Source: Numida meleagris (Eukaryota > Chordata > Aves > Galliformes > Numididae). From it: a DNA stretch of 64,000 bases. The stretch lies in assembly GCF_002078875.1 (NCBI RefSeq), contig NC_034421.1, forward strand, positions 14,424,781-14,488,780. Reading direction: 5' to 3'. The position numbers and the translations under genes are program-made. Positions 22,816 through 33,965 of this stretch are shown here, piece by piece (within the stretch, counting starts at the first letter, position 1; each line of letters begins with the position of its first letter). Below the pieces are notes generated by a model. The model worked only from the letters and a program-made list of their open reading frames with translations, did not search any database and was not told the origin of the DNA.

Positions 22816-25494
22816 AGGAACCTCCACAGGGCAGAAACGGGGCATTAGAATCATAGGATCAGAAGGTCAAAATCTGCTTTTAGGGCCGTACGTGCTTCAG
22901 CATCCCTTTCTCTGCTCGGCCCCAGGCTGTGTCCTGGTGAGAGTGTGGGGCGATGGGAGCGCCACGAGAGCCGCCCGTGAGGCTTCGGGGCTGTCAGAGC
23001 TGAGTTTGAACCCTGATCCCACCTTGGCCCGCTGCCCGCAGCCCAGCCAGACCTAATCTGGGGCTGTACACTGCCCACGTTTAATGAGGTATTGTATACA
23101 GATGTGTCTGACTGTGTATATGCACATGTCCCCAGCTGCGGGTGTCTCGCACAGTGTTTGCATCTGTCTGTTAGCGAGTTTGGGCATCTGGGGCTCTTCC
23201 CCTCACTTGATTAAATATCTGCCCGGCAGCATGTTTGTGTATCCGCGGATCTTATCGCATGTGTCTGTGTCTGCACGTGGAGGTGCTCACAGCTGACGGC
23301 ATTTGTGTACACATGGGTCAGGCCGGGCTGTCTATGACACTTCTTCCACCGTGGGGACAAGTGGAGCGATGGGGCAGCTGGGGGCAGCCCAGGTCCCCTG
23401 CCTGCAGGTGGGAGGGGGACCCCAGCCTCCTGCCTACGCGCTGCCCACCCTGCCATTGCCCAGAGCCAGCTGGGGGTGTACCCTCTGGCTTGCACCCTCA
23501 GTGCTGGGATGCCAAGCGTGCATACTGGGAAACTCAACCAGTGGTGGAAGCATCCCTGCTGGAGCAAGGCAATCCCTTCTCTGCTCCCTGGCTGTGGGGG
23601 TGTTTGGCTGCAGATATTTACTGAGCAATTTGCATTCAATTACAGCAGCCGGAAGGATTGGGAGGATTTTCCTTCTGGTTTTCTCTCAACCAAAGCCAAC
23701 TTGTCCGAAGTATGACCTAGGAAGCATCTCATTAGAGGGAAGCGACGTCTCCCAGACACAGTGCTCACAGAAGATGCTCCCCAGGGTTGAGGGGTGCCTG
23801 GACCATGTGTGGGTGAGCATTCATCTGCATGCTATCAGCTCACCCATGGTTGTCTTCCCCAGCTGAGCCCTCTCCCATCGTACCTGAGCAGAGAGGAGAG
23901 ATTTCTGAAGGCCACCAGCTTGTCACACACCGTCCTCATCCCTTTGCTTCTGCTAAGCCGAGGTCTGGCCGTCCTCCTCCTCCTCCTGCCCTCCCATGGA
24001 GATGCCTGCATGGGGCCAGAAGGGCCCCAGGGCTGGGGACATCGTCTCCACGTTGCTTCAGCGAGGTGAACGGCCAAAGGCAAGGTGTGGGGCAGGGGTG
24101 AGGCCGGGGTCGGGTAGAGGGGCTGGGGTAGATGGCAGAGGTATCTTCTGCCCAGGTTTGGGGATGGCAGAGAGGCAGGGGAGCGAAGCTGGCAGCTGTG
24201 CCTGGGCTGACATGGCTGCGAGGCAGCTTTCATGCCAATGACAAAATGCCCTTCCAAAAATGTTTTCTTGGATAGAACTCACATGCAGTCTGCTGATCCA
24301 GCTTCTTCCAGCTGCTGGGCATGAGCTGTGTGTGGGGGGCGGGGGCATGGATTCAACCTCCCCCAACTGTGGGGCTCAGCAGCACACACACCGGCTGTTA
24401 CTGCTGCACAGGAGGGGACTGGGCGTGCAGGGTGCTATGGGGACCTGTACCACTGCCCTGGCTGCTGGCCCTCACGCTGAGGCACCTGCTGTCCCCTGCC
24501 AAGCACCCATCTGCTTCTGCACCACGGCCAGCCAAGGCTCCCAGTGCTGCCCAGCCAGGGGGCCCCACGCTCCCAGCCACTGAGTGTGGGACCCTGGACC
24601 CTGCAGCTGGGTGACAGCAGTGCCTGGGACAGGCCCCCTGCCTGGCCTGACTGTTCTGCTGTGCTTCCTTTCTCTGTTTCCTGATGACTGCTATTTCAAG
24701 GTTGAATTTGATGAGCTTCAGCTTCCCATCGGGCGATTTCATGATGACTTTGTCTGCAGACCAGCCCTGCTCCGGCCTCCCACAGCTGTTCCCAGTGCAA
24801 GCGTCGCACTGGGCACAGACTGCCCCGAGCAGCAGGTGAAGGAAAGCCAACCCCTCTGTGCCAGCTCAGCTGCCCTGTGTCCCCATCCTGCTCCGGTCCC
24901 AGTGGCAGGGGGCCATCCAGGTTTCTGTGACACGAGTGGCTCTGCACACAGCTGGGCTGTCTGGTGGTCTGAGCCCATGCCAGGCTGCTGTGGGGCCCCT
25001 GCTGCTCCTGCACACCAGGAGGAGGATTGCCACCTCCCCAGCTGTGCCTGGTGCAGCGGGGACATGGGACGCAGCGTTTCCATGGCGGGCCGCCCACCCG
25101 GAGGGACGGATGGGGATGGGTCCTCGTGTGCTGCCTTTGCGGGGAGGGCTGGCAGGGAGAGGGGGCAGCCCCACGGCTGCTCCCAGCCCCACAGTCCTGC
25201 TCGTCACCCCACCATTCATCGGGCCAGACAGATGCCCCCAAATAAAGGCTGCCGTGATTGATACCCAAAGACAATGGGGTGGGAGGGGCCAGAGGGGCTC
25301 CACATGAATAAACATGAGGGTCTTTGGACAGAGCTTCCTCTCTTCACAAAATGGGACTGATTGTGTGGCAGGCATTTAACATTCAGCTGTGGTCGGCCTG
25401 TCTTCCATTGCCCCCCAAACTGCCGAGGTGCTTCATTTATTTAATAATTTCCCCTCCTCCCCTTTTGCGCTCACTCAGCGACAGACCTGGGTCC
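22816..25494. other. Non-coding, nothing recognised
   Basis: Unique sequence. A short AGAATCATAGGATCAGAAGG piece near 22850 resembles a reversed CR1 tail but is too short to call. No exon is supported. Confidence 0.45.
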
Positions 25495-25612
25495 TTTCAC
25501 GCTTTGTCCTCCCTCTTTCTTTCGTTCTTGCTCGCGCTCTCTCTCTCTCTCTTTTTTTATCTTCCTTCCTTTTCCTACTCCTTGTTTCTTTCTCTCTCTG
25601 GCTTTTGTGCAG
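25495..25612 (+). repeat. Homopyrimidine (TC-rich) tract
   Basis: About 115 bp almost all C and T, including a CTCTCTCTCTCTC core at about 25536-25552, ending GCTTTTGTGCAG. The end looks like a splice acceptor, but no exon with a domain follows. It can form triplex DNA. Confidence 0.75.
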
Positions 25613-27479
25613 GGGGCCGTGACGAATGGCTCAGAAAAGAGGGTGCTGTGAGAAACTGGAGCTGCGCTGGCGGAGTGGGTGGTGAGGACTTGGTGCGAGG
25701 GGCGAGGGGGGTCTGGGGGCTCCACGCAGAGCGGGGCGGGGGGCGGTGGGGGCCAGAGGCCGTGCGGGGCCTCTCTGTGCCTCGGGGAAGCTGAGGGTGG
25801 CGGTGCTGGCGTAGGGGTGCCCTGTACCCCCCACCCATGGGGACACGGCCCTCCCTGCTCATCCTGCACCTCCCTTGCTGGCTCTGTGTGGCCACCGGGA
25901 AAGGGCTGCCCTTCTGTGTCACCTCATGAATGCATTGAGACACGGCCCCAGGCGGGGATGGTGGAGGTGCTTGGGAAGGTGCAAGAGTGAAGTTATGGTG
26001 GTTTGGTAGAGGGTTCCTTGTCCAAGGCTTGTAAGAGTGCTGATGAGCTCCTGTGCCGGGTTGGTGTGGTCTGTGCCGATGTCTCCAATGGCTGCTGCAG
26101 CCCCTGATGCATGAATGCATCTACTCCCGCAGAGGGACCAAGGAACCAGCACGGAGTCCAGGGCTGGTGGCACCATGGTGCAGAGGGAGCTGTGTGCCGT
26201 GTGCTGGAACCACTGTGCTGCTCACCCTTGGGAAGACCAAGACACACCTAAGGCAGTCAGAGCGAGGGCTGCACGTGGGATGGCTCTGCTCACTGTGGCA
26301 TCCCACTCCTGCTCTTGGTGCTGTGGGGTCCATTGCCGGGGTGCTCAGGGCCTGCAGGAGGACATGAGGAGCATCCCTGGTGTGAATCCTGCACCGTGCC
26401 CACCCAACGCCAGGGCAGCTCCACCAGCAGCTCTTCGCTGCCCCTTTCTCCCACCCTGCTCCCTAAGCCCCAGCTCTCCATCCTCAGCCCCAGGGATGGA
26501 TCCTGCTGTCCTGCTGCCCACAGCAGGGCCCAGCCAGCAGCCTGCAGGGGACGGGCCTGGCAGGCTCCAGCAGCAGGAGGGCTCATGCATTACAATCCAG
26601 TACAATCTGTCCCCCTTCCCGCTGCCCAGCGGTAGGGGAGACGGTTACTGTTTAATCCCATTTGACAGCTCTTTCATCATCTGCCTGCCTCCCTCCAGCT
26701 TCCCCGTGGTTCCTCCAAGGCTCCTTTGTGGCCATAATCAAAGCCTGGTGAGTGATGGCTGTTCGGGGGGAGGGAAGGAAGGGACAGCAGGGGGTGGCTC
26801 TCCCACTGGGGGGTGAGGGAGTTTGGCCTCACCATGGCCTGGAGAGCTGATGGGGACGGGGATGGTGGGACACAGGGCGCAGGGTGCCTCTGCTCTGCAG
26901 CTCCTGTGGGCATGGCTGTGGGTGGTGATGCTGGGGCTGGACACAGCATCCCTGGCACTGGGAGCTGGGCACCATTGCTGCACTGCTAATGGGCCCATAT
27001 GACTCTGCTTCAAAGCTTGAACTAAGCACCCAGCAGTGCCACTAGGGAGTCATTAGCACCACCAACCTGCCTGACCCTTTGTAAAGTCACTGAGTTTTTG
27101 TCATGGGTTCCAGTAGGCATTGGACTGTAGCGCTCTGCCTTTGCCTGACTATAAACTTTTCGGGGCTTTATTTCCCCATCTACCACCAGGCTAAGATGAG
27201 GCATGGTGCACAAGAGGATGGCTCCGCACGCATTTCAATTGCCTCCTGGTCTGACTGTACAAACTGCAGGGTCTGTACCAAGGCATCACCTCACTCAGGA
27301 GTGGCAGAGCTGGGAGGCATGGGAACCTCCCAAAAATGTGCTGCTGTGCTTCTCCCGTGGCCCACGGCACCCATCCCCAGTCCCATGGCCAAGGGCAGGC
27401 TGGAAGCAGGGCCCTGTGCTTCCCAGGGAGGGAGCCTGCACGCCCGTGGGTTATCGCCTGCATCAGGGCTCGGTGACGG
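25613..27479. other. Non-coding, nothing recognised
   Basis: GC-rich unique sequence with overlapping low-complexity frames on both strands. No gene, repeat family or RNA is supported. Confidence 0.45.
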
Positions 27480-27680
27480 CACTTCCCGAGAACACATGTT
27501 CCCTCGTAAACCCAGGATCCGCTTATCTCAAAGGGCACATCCGACAATTAGCTTATCTGCTGTGAAAGTGAGGAACAGCTTTAGTTATCTGCCTGGCTTC
27601 CGCAAGCCAAAAAAAAGGAGAAAGAGCCCCTGGAAGGACGAGGCACATACACGGCGTCCTATAAATAAAGTGACTGCACT
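27480..27680. promoter_or_regulatory. Candidate element with three GATA-type sites
   Basis: TTATCT (AGATAA on the minus strand) occurs at 27523-27528, 27553-27558 and 27585-27590, spaced 30 and 32 bp apart, in the contexts GCTTATCTCA, GCTTATCTGC and GTTATCTGCC. These fit the GATA-factor consensus WGATAR. A CTATAAATAAAG sequence follows at 27658. No coding frame of note. Function is inferred from the clustering. Confidence 0.4.
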
Positions 27681-29139
27681 GTGAGTGTGCTGCAGACGGG
27701 CTCCATGTGCTCGCAGTGGGGAGCTGGAGATGCCCCTGAGTTTTAAGGACGCTTGGTGCTTCCTGGTGTCAAACGCTGCCTTCGGCTGCTGGCAGCTTTG
27801 CCAAACCATTCCGGGCTGGGTGGTAATATTTCAGGGTGGGTTGCAGCTTCTTATTAAATTTTGGGGGAAAATCTCATCCAGAGAGCCAGGCTGTTTCCAA
27901 GAGCGAGGGTACAAGGAGATAAAGCATTTATCCTTATTTTGTTTTAAAATTCTGCCTTTTGAAGCAAGAGCTTGAAATTTGGCAAGTAGGGAAGGGAGAG
28001 AGGCTGAGATTTGTCTCGTGTCCCTGGAATATACTCAAATTTGACCAAGTCAGAACACTTTATTTGGGAAAAAATGTACTTAGCACACGCTGGCCATGGA
28101 AGTGGGTGCTGCTTGGAGATGCAGGTTCCCCCCTGCATTTCCCACCCCAGTGGCACCAGGGGACATCTTGGGATGTTGGTGCTTCTTCCCCGGTGCTGCT
28201 GCTTGCTTGGCTCCTGCAGCAGCATGGCAGTGCTGGCTTTCCTTCTTCCCAGATCAGTCTTCATGGCTGCATGGTGCTTGCTGAGCCTGTGGGATCTGAT
28301 TGAAGCCGTGGTTTCCCAAAAGCTTGCCCTGAGGCAGCCTGCGGACAGGTGAGCTCCCTTCTGCTGTGCTGTGTTCAATGTCGTTTCGGGTGCCCCACAG
28401 CATTTTTCTTTTGTCCCTCAATGAACCAGCCTGAATCACACATATAGCAAAGCAGAGAGTTTAACCAGCCCTGCACGGCAGTGAAGCCATCCTCTGCGCT
28501 GATGGGCACCAGCAGTGAAGTGCAAACTTCCCAACCCCAGGGTGCTGCAGGGAGGGAGACTGCAAGTGTGGCCCCTCTGGTGCTGGCCCCCCATGCTCTT
28601 CTCCCTGTCCCCATCACTGCCACGGGCACAGAGGTGCTGGCAGGAGCAGGAGCTGGGGCTGCTTGGCAGTTCCTTGGCAGTGATGGACATCCAGCTCAGG
28701 GCGATCGGCTTGAAATCACCAACAGATGTTGGAGAGAAGGCTGTCAGAAGTGCATGTGATGGTTTGGATCCTGACTGTGGGGCTGTATGATGCTGGTTGG
28801 CAACACCCACCTCCCTCCCAGCCCTGCCACCACCTCCTCGTGCCTGCTGGCCTGGCTGGCATCTTCCTGCCTGCAGGGACCTTCCTGCTCTACCTGACCT
28901 GGGGCACCATATCCCTTGCTCTAACACGAGCTGTTGGCCAAGTTACTTTGCTGCAGGTCACTGCTTGAGGACTCCTTCCCATGGAGACCTCCGGAGTGCA
29001 CTGGTGCCAGCGCCCAGCCCAGGGACTGGGACAGTCCTGGGGCCACTGCTCCCTGGTCACGGCCATTGCCCACTCCCCCCTGGTCCAGCACTTCCTCCCT
29101 GCTCTCCCCAAAATCTGCATGAAGAAACAAGTATCTTGT
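27681..29139. other. Non-coding, nothing recognised
   Basis: Unique sequence with an AT-richer portion at about 27830-28080. No exon or repeat family recognised. Confidence 0.45.
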
Positions 29140-29335
29140 TTGCAAACTAAAAACTAGAAATGATTTATATGTTTATAAGCCCAGCTCTGGCTCTCTTTAT
29201 TTTGGCAAAGGGATTGTTTGCATCTTTTCAGAATTCCTTCACCCAAACCACTCATTAGATATGAATTTCAAAACAGCCGGAGGGAGCGGGTGACTCAGGG
29301 GAATTAGCAAATGGCTTCCCAAAGCCTTTTACGTC
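29140..29335. promoter_or_regulatory. AT-rich island, candidate conserved non-coding element
   Basis: Unique AT-rich stretch with GTTTGCAAACTAAAAACTAG, TTTATATGTTTATAAGCCC, GATTGTTTGCATC and a GGTGACTCAGGGG AP-1/MAF-like site. No coding potential or transposon tail seen. Confidence 0.38.
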
Positions 29336-29739
29336 AAGGCCAGCAGCTCGATGCCAGTGGCCCAGAAGACGTTGTCAGTCAACGTTGGGTCAGCGCCCTC
29401 GAGCCAGAGAGTGCCCTGGGCCTTCAGTGCCCTGCTGGCAGGTGCCTCAGCTGGGGAAGCAGCACAAGAGAAGGGCTGAGAACCATGGATTCCATCCCCA
29501 GGGCTTCAGTGACCTCCGGGCTCCAGGCCTTGGGCGCTGCTTGGGGTGGAGACGCATTCCCCCACAACCTCGCGCCTCGTTGTAGGGACCTGGGGACTTT
29601 TGGAGGAGTAGGCCTGGTGGCCTGGGCACAGGGATAGCACATGGGAGCTGTGAGGGCTGTGGGGAAGCGTAAGGGCCGCTTTGCTGTGGGGCGACCAGGC
29701 CCAGCCTGCGCCCTGAGCTGCGGGGCTGAGAGCTCCTCC

Positions 29740-30035
29740 CTGAGCACGGCTTGGTCCTCGTCTCGCGAGCAGAGATGAAAATAAACTCTGCTGAAGGGTC
29801 CTTTAACTTTCTCTACTCGAGTGAAAATAAATGCGATTTCCCTGCCACCCGGCCCTGTAAATTCCCCTCACTGTGAAATATCTTCCAGATATAGTAAAGA
29901 GACGGCTTTCGGCTATTTTTTTAAACATCTTTAACTGCTGTATATATTTCCAGGGAGACGTAATAAGCGCTGCAGCTAATTTATCTGCATGTACTGTAAA
30001 TATTTTCAGGAGATAGCAGAAAGGATTTCAAACAC
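29740..30035. promoter_or_regulatory. AT-rich island, candidate conserved non-coding element
   Basis: About 290 bp of AT-rich unique DNA, with ATGAAAATAAACTCTGCTG, GTGAAAATAAATGCGATTTC, GCAGCTAATTTATCTGCATG and TACTGTAAATATTTTCAGG. It contains paired GTGAAATATC/AAATATT elements and a TTATCT GATA site. Non-coding; a regulatory role is inferred. Confidence 0.42.
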
Positions 30036-30999
30036 ATGGCTGGAGGACTGGCACACAGCGTACGCTGGGTGGGAAGGACGCCATTAACCCTCTGCTTGCC
30101 GCTGCCCTCCGTGGGCCATCCCCGTTCCCCCAGCTGCATGCGGGGATACCCACAGAGGAGCAGAGGCTGTGCATCCCCCTGGCTCCCCCTTCAGATGACA
30201 TCTGCCCCAGCTTGGACAGTGCTGGGAGATGCAGTCCTGCAGCTGCCAGCACAAGATTGGCTCTGGGAAGGCAACGGCTGCAGTTCTAAGCTCTGTGAAT
30301 GCCCAGCAGTTCTTGCAACCCTGGGTATCTGCAGGGTTCCCAGCCCCACAGGAGAGGCCGGGGTGGCTGGATAACACTGAAGTGGGCTGTCAGCCTTTCA
30401 GAGGACACGTTTCATGCTATTCCTACTGACTTCAGACAGTGTTCTCTTCCTAACTGGCTGATCACATCACTGCTGTGTGCCACCTCTGCATGTCCAGCTC
30501 CTGGCCTTTCTGCAGCACCGCAATCTGCAGTGGGCAGAAGTCCCAGGGGCAGGTGAGGGCAGGGCACATCACAGGGCAGATGTGGGGTGAGCGGCAGGGC
30601 GTTGGGCGGGAGAGCAGAGCTGTGTCATCCCAAGAGCCTGTGCCTGGTGTCAGCAGGAAGCGTCACAAAAAGCACATTCAATTCAGTGCCTGCTATGGAG
30701 CTAACAGCCCCGTGTCACGAACAGCCTGTCCTCAAGCTGTGGGTCGCTGCAGTGCAATGCTCACCCCTTGAAGGGGCTGCACTCTGGCTGGCCGGGCAAA
30801 TCTGCTGCGGGCACCCCTCGCTGCTGTGGACATTCCTCGCTGCTGCCCTGTCTCTGGGGGAACCCATGGGAGGCCCTGGCCCCGCAGCCTCAGAGCTGGT
30901 GGCTGTGTGTCCTCTGCCACATCCCTGCTGCTCCTGCTGCACCTGCGCAGTGCAGCTCTGGGCTCTACTGCGGTTTTCTGCTTTCACTGAAGGAACTGT
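30036..30999. other. Non-coding, nothing recognised
   Basis: GC-rich unique sequence between two AT-rich islands. No feature supported. Confidence 0.45.
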
Positions 31000-31290
31000 T
31001 CTCTCAGCTCGTGATTTGTTCCCAAGCCTCGTTTTTTTCATGATGCAATTTAACACAGACCAAGGACTTGAAGTACCTATTGGCTTGGAGCCCACCCTAA
31101 AAGCCGTAAAAAGGAGATAAAAGCCTTTAAATGCTAAGCCTGTCCGAGGAGACAATAAAAGGCAAATGTCTTCCCAGTTTTATGTCTATGCCTTTTACTT
31201 GATTTATGGAGATTTTGCCATATTCCTTCATGGTTTGTGACTCATCAAGCAGTTTGACTGTCGTAAAAGGACCATAGAGGCAAACTGCAC
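31000..31290. promoter_or_regulatory. AT-rich island, candidate conserved non-coding element
   Basis: Unique sequence with CATGATGCAATTTAACAC, GCCGTAAAAAGGAGATAAAA, GACAATAAAAGGC and TTGACTGTCGTAAAAGGACC. Two copies of a CGTAAAAGG-type motif (at about 31104 and 31262) resemble posterior-HOX sites. No exon or repeat is evident. Confidence 0.38.
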
Positions 31291-32219
31291 CCTTCGGAGG
31301 CTGCTTGGTCTCCATGTCCAGGCTGGTCCCGCTGCGCAGGGCTGCAGTGCCCCGGGTCCCGCTCTCAGCAGAGGGCACTGCCAGTGGTTGAGGAAGCGGT
31401 GAGCCAAGAGAAAGGGTCAGGATGTTTCTGCTCAGCCTCCTCATGATCAGCAATGTATTGGGGAGAGAACTGCAAAGAGGATCCAGATGGGGAAACCGCA
31501 GCTGCTCCCCGCGAGCAGTGCTGTGCTTGCTTTGGGGATGCGCGGCCCCGTGGGAAGGTTGGGGTCAGCCCAGGGCCGTGTGAGGGGTGCGGGGCCAGGG
31601 GACCGGGGCCTTCACGCAGCCAGAGTGCTCAGATCTGGAGATCATCAGCCCAGGGGCAGGATGCGTGCATGCCTGTTGGGGCAGGGATGTGGAAGCAATT
31701 TCTCTCAGTAAAACAATGCTTCCCTCCTCTGCTTCTTTCAGAAGCAGAGCTGTGAGCCTGAACGTCCTCAGCTGACTCTGGTGGTACACGGCCTCCTCAG
31801 GGGAGGCTCTGCAGGATGCTTGGGGAGCAGAGCAGCCATGGAGGTTTCAGCTGGAGCAGGAGAGCTGCACGTTACTGCTCAGGGTGCTTGCTACACAACG
31901 CCAGGATGGCTGTGATCCCTGCAAGGACTGCCTGCACCTTCCCTGTGCCACCATGTGCAGCAGCCCTCAAGCACATCTCATTTTGCTGTATCCAGCAAAA
32001 GAGAGGGATCGGTGCATGTGAAGCAGCACCTTTTTTCCCTATTTCTGACACCTCCAAGCTCCAGATTCAGGCGGTTACCAGGGTCTCCCCATCCAGCTCT
32101 GTGGCTGTCAGCCCTGGCTCACTGACCCATCCGCTGCCTCTCACACCTCGGGAAACACCCAACGTGCATCCGTGGCTGGGGGTGCTGGGGAGCAATGTGG
32201 GGGAGCAGAACTTGGCTTG
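31291..32219. other. Non-coding, nothing recognised
   Basis: Unique GC-rich sequence; no exon, RNA gene or repeat family supported. Confidence 0.45.
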
Positions 32220-32580
32220 TCCTTAAAAGTCTCTAAAAATATATATTCTTGCCTGTAAAAAAATTAGTAATTTTAAACCACAGGCGAGTGCTTCGCATTC
32301 CTGAGGAATGCTGCCCTCTGTTTACTGCTCGTATTGTTCTCAATGAGCTGGAACCGTGGAAATGAATATTCGCTCTGACGCCATCCTTCGCCCTGAGAAA
32401 GAAAGGAAGAAAGAAAGAAAAGGGAAAAAGAACTAAAACTGCCGAAGGAAAACAGAGTCATTCTCCCCATGACTGAATGAAAGAAAAACATGGGACCGTG
32501 GAAACAGAGCTGCCAGGGCGCAGCAATTGATTTAAAGTGGGCTCTGAATGCCGTCACCGCGGTGGTGCGAGGGCTCAGCC
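32220..32580. promoter_or_regulatory. AT-rich island with GAAA tract, candidate non-coding element
   Basis: Starts with AAATATATATTC and AAATTAGTAATTTTAAACC, continues through unique sequence to a GAAAGAAAGG microsatellite (about 32395-32440), and ends GCAATTGATTTAAAGTGG. The unique parts are AT-rich against GC-rich flanks. No coding signal. Confidence 0.38.
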
Positions 32581-32897
32581 CAGCCGGGGGTCATTGCTGG
32601 GGTCCCTGAGCCCCTCCCCAGCACGGAGAGCACATGAGGGGTGAGGCACTTGGGGGTCCCTGGCCAGGACATGGTGAAGGGAGGAAGATTTAAAGCCCAT
32701 CCCAGGGCTTCCTGTGCTTAGGTTATCTCGGGCTGGGGCATTGCTTCAGACCACACAAGCACATGCTGAAATAATTTTTACTGGTTCCGCAATATAACGT
32801 GCAGCACATGGGGCTAGGAGCCGTGCTGCGCTGACATGCTGCCTCAGCACGCTGGCATGCCACGGGGCTGCCAGGGCACGGGTCTGCAGAGGGTCAG

Positions 32898-33275
32898 GCA
32901 TTGGGATGCAGGGATGATGTTCATTGGGATGCAGTAGGATGCGCACTGGGAATCAGGAGGATATGCATGAAGGTGCAGTGAGCCTGTTCATTAGAATGCA
33001 GTGAAGATGTGCATTGGGATGCAGGAGGACACACACTGGGATGCAAGAGGATGTGTGCTGGGATGTAGTGAGGACCTGCATCGGGATGCAGTAAGGACAT
33101 GCACTGGGATGCAGTGAGGGCATGCACTGGGATGTAGGAGGATGTATATGGGGGTGCAAGAGGATGTACATTGGGATGCAAGAGGACATGCATTGGGATG
33201 CAGTGAGGGGATGCACTGGGATGCAGTGAAGACATGCATTGAGATGTAGGACGTGCATAGGAATGCAGTAAGGAT
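32898..33275 (+). repeat. Minisatellite, 22-23-bp unit
   Basis: About 17 degenerate tandem copies of a unit close to GGGATGCAGTGAGGACATGCA plus 1-2 bases (GGGATGCA core, then GTGAGGACATGCACT with variants). The repeating peptides seen in several frames of either strand come from the array and are not a protein gene. Confidence 0.9.
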
Positions 33276-33754
33276 GCACAGGCTTTGCAGCCTTGTCCTG
33301 AAGCAGACCAAGGGCTTACAGGCTGCTGTGATCAGGGAGCAGGAAACCTTCCTGCAGGATGCAGGCCGCCTTGCCTAGGTTTTCTCTCTCCAGAACATAA
33401 ACCCATACCCTGAGGGCTGGAAGGAGCAGCAAAAGCAGCTGAGTGTTTGGGCTTTGCCCCAGGCAGCCCCAGTGCCCCATTTCTGGGGAGGGCAGGGACA
33501 GGGGAACACAGCACTGCGACACAGCCAGGGAGGGACCAGGGACCAGCACAGAGCACAGAGAGAGAATCTGCCTGGTGCCCAACCCTGCTGCGCTGCCACC
33601 CCCTGCCGTGGGACCTCTATGTGGGCCCCAGCGTGGGGTTTGCTGCAGGGGCAGCGCTGGGTGCCTGGGGGGGGTGGTTCCCACTCCACCTGCGCCTCAG
33701 AGTGAGGGCAGTGCGCTGCTGGCAGGGAGACATCCCCGTTAATCATCACGTTGG

Positions 33755-33965
33755 GTAATTGAATGAGTGGCCGAGCGGGCGGGCGCGAGGGCTGGCCTGC
33801 AGGTGTGGTGCGAGCCGGGGGCCCCGCGGCCGTGGGCCGGCGCAGAAAGCTTTCAACTGGAATAGGGTTACCGCCAGGCAGCCCAGCAATGCCAGGGATG
33901 TGAGGAATCCCCTATCTGCTTCAAAAGGACGCATTCTTTATCGGCTAATTAAAAAAAAAGGGCAG
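33755..33965. promoter_or_regulatory. Small CpG-rich block followed by an AT-rich candidate element
   Basis: CpG-dense stretch (GAGCGGGCGGGCGCGAGGG to GGCCGGCGCAG, about 33768-33845) followed by unique sequence with CTTTCAACTGGAATAGGG and ATTCTTTATCGGCTAATTAA. The combination is typical of a regulatory element, but nothing proves it. Confidence 0.3.

Noticed and set aside
22849..22872. CR1 tail in reverse orientation
   Set aside because: Only about 20 bp resemble the tail; too short to separate from chance.
22230..23056. Long overlapping frames across the CpG island
   Set aside because: High GC removes stop codons in several frames at once; composition is Arg/Gly/Ala/Pro-rich without any domain or splice structure.
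25600..25990. Exon after the pyrimidine tract ending GTGCAG
   Set aside because: No domain in the following frames, which are GC-driven on both strands.
32921..33311. Repeat protein with His/Pro/Ser/Cys motifs in three minus-strand frames
   Set aside because: Encoded by the 22-23-bp minisatellite; repeats appear in all frames, so no frame is selected.
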